Source of the DNA: Nansenia antarctica
Taxonomy: Eukaryota; Chordata; Actinopteri; Argentiniformes; Microstomatidae
Assembly: GCA_963989245.1 (NCBI GenBank)
Contig: OZ022341.1
Span: forward strand, 47,720,126-47,784,125
DNA: 64,000 nt
Reading direction: 5' to 3'
Under the pieces are notes generated by a model. The model ran no database searches. It was not told where the DNA came from and saw only the letters and a program-made list of their open reading frames with translations. The stretch's first letter is position 1; every line of letters starts with the position of its first letter. Positions 58,470-64,000 of the stretch are shown here, piece by piece. Position numbers and translations under genes: made by a program.

Positions 58470-60360
58470 TTTTTCTACCATAAATCATCTCCTGAAGCCA
58501 CAACCATCTCCCACTACTGAGGCTACAGAGCAGCGATGTAACAGCTTCATTGACTTTTTCAGATCCAAGGTCAACAACATTCGCTCTCTGATGCCCAGCT
58601 CTTCCTCTCTGTCTCCCTCTGCTACCAACCCCTCGCCTGGGAGTTTGCCATCTCTCCCATGTTTCACAGAGGTTCAACAGAGCCACATTATGGAAATCCT
58701 TAGAGGAATGAAATCATGCACTTGCGCCCTGGACCCCATTCCCACTGCTCTGCTCAAGTCATACACCAACCTTGCCTTCCTGTCCAAGGTGCTAGTGAAG
58801 GAAGTTGCTTCCCAACTCCAGGATCACCTCAAACACAACAACCTGTTTGAAAGATTTCAGTCAGGCTTTCGCTCAGCCCACAGTACAGAAACGGCTATGC
58901 TAAGGGTGACGAATGAACTGCTAATGACATCCTCCTGGACCTGACAGCAGCATTTGACATGGTGGATCACACTATCCTCCTAGAGCGCCTCCACACCACC
59001 ATTGGACTCTCAGACTCTGCACTGAAGTGGTTTCAGTCCTATCTCTCTGGAAGGACTGAATACGTCTCACTGGGAGGATGCAAGTCCAGACTTCTCCCTG
59101 TTACCTGTGGTGTTCCACAGGGGTCGGTTCTCGGCCCCATCCTCTTCATCACCTACATGCTCCCCCTCGGTCGTGTCATCACCAGATATGGGATGTCTTT
59201 CCATTGTTATGCTGATGACACACAGCTCTACATTAAAACTACCCCAAGCCCCTCTGCAGCCATGTCATGTCTCACCACCTGTCTTGAGGAGATAAAGGCA
59301 TGGATGAACAACAACTTCCTTCAGTTAAACAGTAACAAATCCGAAGCTCGTCTTGTTGGCACCCCACACCAGGTTCAGTCTTCGCCCATATCACAGCTCA
59401 CCTTCGAGGGTCAAGTCATCCTCTTCTCCTCCTCAGTTTCAAATCTGGGGGTTAGGTTTGACCCTCACCTGACCTTCAGTGACCATATAAAACACCTGTG
59501 CAAAACCTCCTTCTATCATCTCAGAAATATTTCCAAACTCCGTCCCACTCTAACCCTGTCAGATGCAGAGAACTTGTCCATGCCTTTGACTACTGCAATC
59601 CGCTCTTCATCGGGATTCCTGGCAAAAGCATACAGAAGCTGCCATACATCCAGAACAGCGCTGCCAGGATCCTGATGAGAGTCCACAAATACAAGCACAT
59701 AACCCCTGTTCTACACTCACTACACTGGCTCCCTGTCTCATTCAGGGTTGACTACAAAGTCCTTCTTCTCACCCACAAATGCATCAACGGACACGCACCT
59801 CCCTATCTACAAGAACTCATCACTCCACAAACCTCCAACCGCACCCTCAGGTCTTCAAACAGTTTGCTCCTCCAGGTCCCCAATACCAGGCTCCGCACCA
59901 TGGGGGACCGAGCCTTCTGTTCGGCTCCGCCGTGCCTGTGGAACAGCCTTCCTAGCCAGCTAAGGGCCGTACAGAGCCTGTGCAACAGCCTTCCTAGCCA
60001 GCTAAGGGCAGTACAGAGCCTGTGGAACAGCCTTCCTAGCCAGCTAAGGGCAGTACAGAGCCTGTGGAACAGCCTTCCTAGCCAGCTAAGGGCAGTACAG
60101 AGCCTGTGCAACAGCCTTCCTAGCCAGCTAAGGGCAGTACAGAGCCTGTGGAACAGCCTTCCTAGCCAGCTATGGGCAGTACAGAGCCTGGACTCTTTTA
60201 AGACAGGCCTTTGACTGTTGAACTGTGTTCATTTTTGTGATTTATTTTGAGTTGTTTTACTATGTTTTTAACTTATTATGTTTTAGTTTTTTTTACTCTG
60301 TAGCACTCTGAGATTCTTTTGAATGAAAAGTGCAATACAAATAAAATGCATTATTATTAT
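58470..60360 (+). pseudogene. L2-like LINE (reverse transcriptase ORF2 end)
   Basis: Frame 1 (to about 58925) has FRSKVNNIRSLMPS, LDPIPTALLKS, then after an internal deletion RFQSGFRSAHSTETAMLRV. Frame 3 (58930-59560) has LDLTAAFDMVDHTILLERL, LSGRTEYVSL, GVPQGSVLGPILF, the catalytic CYADDTQLY and WMNNNFLQLNSNKSEA. Frame 2 (59560-60214) has FDYCNPLFIG, NSAARILMR, LHWLPVSFRVDYKVLLLTHK, TLRSSNSLLL and a C-terminus that is tandemly amplified. The 3' end is GCAATACAAATAAAATGC with (ATT)n at 60350-60360. Two frameshifts and a missing endonuclease make it dead, but reverse transcriptase motifs are well kept. Confidence 0.88.
59936..60187 (+). repeat. 42-bp tandem repeat, six copies, within the LINE ORF
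   Basis: Each unit encodes 14 residues, L-W/C-N-S-L-P-S-Q-L-R-A-V-Q-S. Six units fill 252 bp exactly and keep the frame. The last unit then joins DSFKTGL, the normal end of the protein. One copy exists in ordinary L2 ORFs. Confidence 0.93.
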
Positions 60361-60612
60361 TTATAGTTAATAACACTTTAGTTAGCTAGCTAAACTAGCA
60401 AAGTAGCCTGTTGTGTACCCAGGCTTGAGACAGGGTTTTATATTGTAGTAATATTAATGTAACTTAATTTACATTAAATTTACAGAAGATTCCTTGTTTG
60501 TAGCCCCTCTAAGTTGTAATGAGATCTGCCCCAATTACTGCACCCTGACAATATTTTAGTTCAGAATAAGGTTGGTAATTTAATGTCAAACTAGATGTAT
60601 TCCTCTATTTCA

Positions 60613-60700
60613 GAGACCCACATCATCAGCAGTAAGTGTAAGTCTAATGATGGATCCAACTTCAGGTGAATGCAGCAGCAACCTGCCAAGAAAGCGGCAT
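60613..60700 (+). pseudogene. probable second exon start of the hAT transposase
   Basis: CCTCTATTTCAG at 60601-60612 is a good acceptor. The frame that follows reads RPTSSAVSVSLMMDPTSGEC and a basic PRKRH, compatible with the linker after a BED finger. It then enters the minisatellite and is lost. Confidence 0.45.
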
Positions 60701-61088
60701 GGACAGCATCATCCACTGCTCTGATGATGGACAGCATCATCCACTGCTCTGATCATGGACAGCATCATCCACTGCTCTGATCATGGACAGCATCATCCAC
60801 TGCTCTGATGATGGACAGCATCATCCACTGCTCTGATCATGGACAGCATCATCCACTGCTCTGTCATGGACAGCATCATCCACTGCTCTGATCATGGACA
60901 GCATCATCCACTGCTCTGATCATGGACAGCATCATCCACTGCTCTGTCATGGACAGCATCATCCACTGCTCTGATCATGGACAGCATCACCCACTGCTCT
61001 GATCATGGACAGCATCACCCACTGCTCTGATCATGGACAGCATCATCCACTGCTCTGATGATGGACAGCATCATCCACTGCTCTGATG
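60697..61088. repeat. 28-bp minisatellite, 14 copies
   Basis: Unit ATGGACAGCATCATCCACTG plus CTCTGATC. Two copies are shortened (CTCTGTC) and two carry CACCC for CATCC. Because 28 is not a multiple of three, the array disrupts the hAT reading frame. Confidence 0.95.
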
Positions 61089-61479
61089 ATGACTCCAACT
61101 CAAACCTGGTGTCACCCCAAAACCTGGACTTATGGAGAACTTTGTTGAAGGCGGCAGAAATCAGAAAACATCTCCCAATTTTGGACCACACCTACCACCG
61201 GACTCCATACACCTACAGCTTTCACTGCCTTGTGGGCTAAATAAATGTAACTGTTCATCTGCCTCCGCCTCAGTGTCCTGCATTCGGGTCCACTCCCGTA
61301 CAGAACGTAGGCTAACACACATTTTAAATGACAGCAGTCCATACTTTAAGAGGGGATAAGGTATTAAACTACTAACAACAAGGTCCAACAAGGTCTATCA
61401 CATCAAATAATAATCTAGGGATGTATAGTAATGAATTACTGTCTTTATCCAATCTGTGGTCCAAATGTTCTTTAAAGAT
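61089..61479. other. unassigned interior of the hAT-like element
   Basis: Frame fragments such as SDDDSNSNLVSPQNLDLW follow the minisatellite but are not recognised. CCGCCTCAGTGTCCTGCATT at about 61264-61283 is an inverted copy of a piece at 58092-58111. Confidence 0.45.
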
Positions 61480-62246
61480 ATGCAAATTAACTCATATTTT
61501 AAGTAGATAATACATCATTTGCATATTTAAACAGAACATTTCTGAAAACTTGTAATACAAAAAAATATTGTCTCAATGTAAGTAATCAACTGGGGAAGTT
61601 TCATGGTGATATCTATTAGGTAAAATGTTTTACCCATCAAAAAGTCCCCGGCCATATTCTGCTCCCCTTCGCGTCAGTCGCGCATAGCTCGGGCTGTGCT
61701 TGTGATAGAGACATGAGCCAGGTTAGCTTTATGCGCCTGGGTCTCCTGAACAAGTAGAGACCAACCCCGAGTCGATCAGAGCTTCCTACGCTGAGCTATG
61801 GTAACTTTCCCGCACCTACCGCACAATACCTCCGGAAAACCGCAAAAATTAGGCATTCATCGGTAGGGGGTAGGTGCGGTAAAGTTACCATAGCTCATCG
61901 TAGGAATCTCTGATCGACTCGGGGTTGGTCTCTACGTGTTTAGGAGACTCAGGCGCATAAAGAACATGAAAAGGCTCATGTCTCTATCACAACCACACCA
62001 CAGCTAGGCGCGAATCATACGAAGGGGAGCAATATATGGCAGGGGACTTTTCTAGGCAAAACTCCGGTTTTGAAAAAAGCACTCCGTACCTTTACGAGGT
62101 GATAACTACTAATAAGCTGCCAATCCAAAAGGTCTATCATATCAAAACATAATCTAGGGATGTATAGGAATAAGAAAATCACATCTAGGATTTGCCCAGA
62201 ATTTGGTAGTGAAATGTTCAATTTGGGGGTTTGGCCCAAGGACTAT
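61480..62246. repeat. right arm of the large inverted repeat
   Basis: Reverse complement of 57488-58245, including TTTTAAGTAGATAAT near its inner edge and GTTTGGCCCAAGGACTA at its outer edge. The foldback unit at 61647-62048 is included. Confidence 0.85.
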
Positions 62247-62676
62247 ATGAGATGAGTGAAGCAAAGCAAAACTTTTGTACTCTGTACAAGTATTTATTTT
62301 TGTTTTTGTATTCTTTTGGTTGCCTAGTGCCTAGCCTACCTCATTTTACTCAGCAGTTTGCACCCTCTACTACTCTTTACATTACATTACATGCAAGTGA
62401 TGCCAGAAATAAATCTGCAAAGTTCATTAAAATATCTATTTTTGAGTGAACAATCATTTTAATTGTCTTTATTTTTAGTTAGCACATGCCTACAACAACA
62501 ACTAACAACTTCAAGCTAAATTTAGAAGCTGATTTAGAAGATGATAGCTAAATAAGAGCGATTGAGTAATTGTGCGATAAGCTGTAATTTATGACCCGAT
62601 TAGTCGACTAATCGTTAAAATAATCGGTGACTAGTCGACTATGAAAATAATCGTTTGTGGCAGCCCTAACCATAAC

Positions 62677-63068
62677 CCTAATATGCTGGTAAATTGGAAT
62701 GCCACTGGAGACACCCAAACAAGCGTGCAGTGCTGTAACACTGACATAATGCAAATATTTGCCTGTCAAACGATCCCACCATCATAAAATACATGTATTA
62801 GTGTTCATTATTTTGCTTTCCCCATCATCCCAGAAACAGAGATGGTGTGAAAAGCTGCGCAGGTTAGAAGATTGTGTTCTAGATTGTGAATTGAGGTGAG
62901 GTAAGGATTTATTGAGTGGGCTGGGTGTAAAGGTGAGGTAAGAAGGCACACTGATTGGATGGCCTGGGAGTGCCCATACAGGTGGTAGGGGCGAGGTAGA
63001 TGGTGATGGTGATCATAATAGCGGTAGTGCTCAGTGTCCACTCTACACCGACAGAGCACTGGGACACC
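62677..63068. other. unassigned sequence left of the lectin-like copy
   Basis: No transposon end is recognised. If the lectin-like copy were a gene, its promoter would lie here; no clear TATA motif at a suitable distance is seen. Confidence 0.4.
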
Positions 63069-63790
63069 ATGCAAGGGAAGAGCAGCTTCACTGGTCTCCT
63101 CATCACTGCTCCGTGTGCTTGCTTGTGGTCTGTGGCAAAGGTACTACTGTACTACATAGAACATACACTGACCTGGCGGGAGGTTCAGAGGTACTCAGAG
63201 GTACTACACTGACCCGGCCATTATCAGCAACCTGGAAGAAGCACAGCTGGTCACTGAAACTGCACATGAGGCTGGAGAAGAACCCATGTGGATCAGCCTG
63301 TACAGAGATGCTAATGACCCAAGCGGATGGAAGTGGTCAGGAGAGGAGAAGTCCAATTTCTGCCTTTGGGGAAACAGAGCCAAGCCAAGATTAGCCTAGA
63401 TGCCATGTCATTGCAAGGTGGGATGAGGTATGGAAAGACAGACATTGTAATGACTGGCCTTATGACATCATCTGCTATACTTGGGAGCCCGAGTTGATCC
63501 GGGTTGAAGAGAAAAAGACTTGGCAGGAGGCTTCTGGAGCACTGCAGGGCTCGGTACACAGACCTTCTCAGCCTACACTCTGAGACTCAGCACCTCCAGG
63601 CCAAAGACAAGATACAGGGGGCTAAGGCAGGCCACGTGTGGACGCGCTGGAGTATCAGGCTAGGAATAAGACCAGGGGGTAGCTGCCCCAGGGCCCAAGC
63701 AGACGCCACTGTGGAACCCTGGTGAGAGAGACAGTGCACTGGGGAAACAAAGACAGTGAGTTGAGAATCGACTTCCTCTGTTACATCTGA
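63069..63790 (+). pseudogene. C-type lectin-like protein with two CTLDs, frameshifted
   Basis: From ATG 63069 the frame gives MQGKSSFTGLLITAPCACLW, a plausible signal peptide, then TLTWREVQRY, the start of a C-type lectin-like domain. After a shift near 63190 the domain continues with TDPAIISNLEEAQLVTE, PMWISLYRDANDPSGWKWSG and CLWGN. After another break near 63385 it resumes with WDEVWKDRHCNDWPYDIICY, which has the closing cysteines. A second domain starts EEKKTWQEA, shifts near 63530, and continues EHCRARYTDLLSLHSETQHL. It ends with READ-through to VHWGNKDSELRIDFLCYI and stop 63788-63790. Stops and about five frameshifts make it a pseudogene. Signal peptide and both domains are contiguous without introns, suggesting a retrocopy, though no poly(A) tail is seen. 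Confidence 0.75.
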
Positions 63791-64000
63791 TGTGATGTTG
63801 GGTCCATCCACAAACAATCCTTTATTTATAACTCCAAGTCAAGTCTTGTCAACATCTTTTCCCCTGAGGACAGTGATGATTAACACACATATAAGTTGAC
63901 TACTAGTAGGTTTAAATTCTGAATAAGATTCTGATCATTTGAGGCACTGCGGGCACAGGCCACACTGAGTAACTGACTGAGGTTTAAGACTTCTGTTGCT
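63791..64000. other. end of window, no feature recognised
   Basis: Sequence after the lectin-like stop codon. TTTATTTATAAC occurs at 63822-63833 but no poly(A) run or target-site duplication was found. Confidence 0.4.

Larger units (their letters stand above)
56345..62668 (+). mobile_element. 6.3-kb hAT-like element with nested insertions
   Basis: TAAGGCTGCCAC (left) and GTGGCAGCCCTA (right) are inverted tips, each followed outward by the perfect 8-bp duplication ACCATAAC (56337-56344 and 62669-62676). Sub-terminal ATTAGTCGACTAGTCACGA-type motifs are inverted at the two ends. Inside, in order: a LINE-tip trace (56500-56560), a BED-finger exon split by a LINE end, an inverted repeat whose arms flank an L2-like LINE, a second exon with a 28-bp minisatellite, and the right end. 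The catalytic part of the transposase is not recognisable, so the element is not autonomous. Confidence 0.9.

Overview
The window is teleost-fish-like nuclear DNA made of intergenic or deep-intronic sequence. The evidence is dense (CA)n, (GA)n and (TAA)n microsatellites, tRNA-derived SINEs with fish-type bodies, CR1/Rex1-, L2- and L1-like LINE remnants, Tc1/mariner-like, hAT-like and other terminal-inverted-repeat (TIR) elements, and Ty3/gypsy debris. I cannot place it to species. No intact host gene is visible. The only clear host-gene homology is a frameshifted two-domain C-type lectin-like copy at the right end (63.07-63.79 kb). Four short stretches with good splice-site context (27.4, 33.4, 35.3 and 55.4 kb) are low-confidence exon candidates.

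Layout. 0-6.2 kb: two decayed IS630-like (Tc1/mariner superfamily) transposase copies, an LTR preceded by a polypurine tract, a 0.7-kb TIR element, a 5'-truncated LINE on the minus strand and a tRNA-SINE. 6.2-9.3 kb: microsatellites and a 21-bp minisatellite. 10.2-16.5 kb: members of one non-autonomous family with TA target duplication and termini CAGTTTTTTACGGTCGC. One carries a SINE with an 11-bp target-site duplication, one is reduced to a 55-bp-arm hairpin, and a pair of unrelated near-perfect hairpins lies at 14.4 kb. 17-31 kb: an internally deleted Tc1-like element, an L1-like insertion with a 15-bp target-site duplication, SINEs, microsatellites, a 29-bp repeat carrying CCAAT boxes, and a foldback Tc1-like remnant. 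31-40 kb: mostly single-copy-looking sequence with microsatellites.

40-44 kb: a Tc1-like element (40139-43385) containing two further elements inserted at adjoining TA sites. 44-53 kb: SINE, Tc1-like and gypsy gag/integrase relics, LINE 3' ends, and a TTAA-flanked element containing a smaller element with an 8-bp target-site duplication. 53.5-54.8 kb: an internally deleted hAT-like element with a perfect 8-bp duplication. 56.3-62.7 kb: a 6.3-kb hAT-like element with a perfect 8-bp duplication. Its BED-finger exon is split by a LINE 3' end inserted in frame, and its intron holds a large inverted repeat, an L2-like LINE and a tandem repeat.

These parts do not form a pathway. What can be read is insertion order, because many boundaries are marked by target-site duplications. 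All family calls come from reading the sequence; no database search was run.
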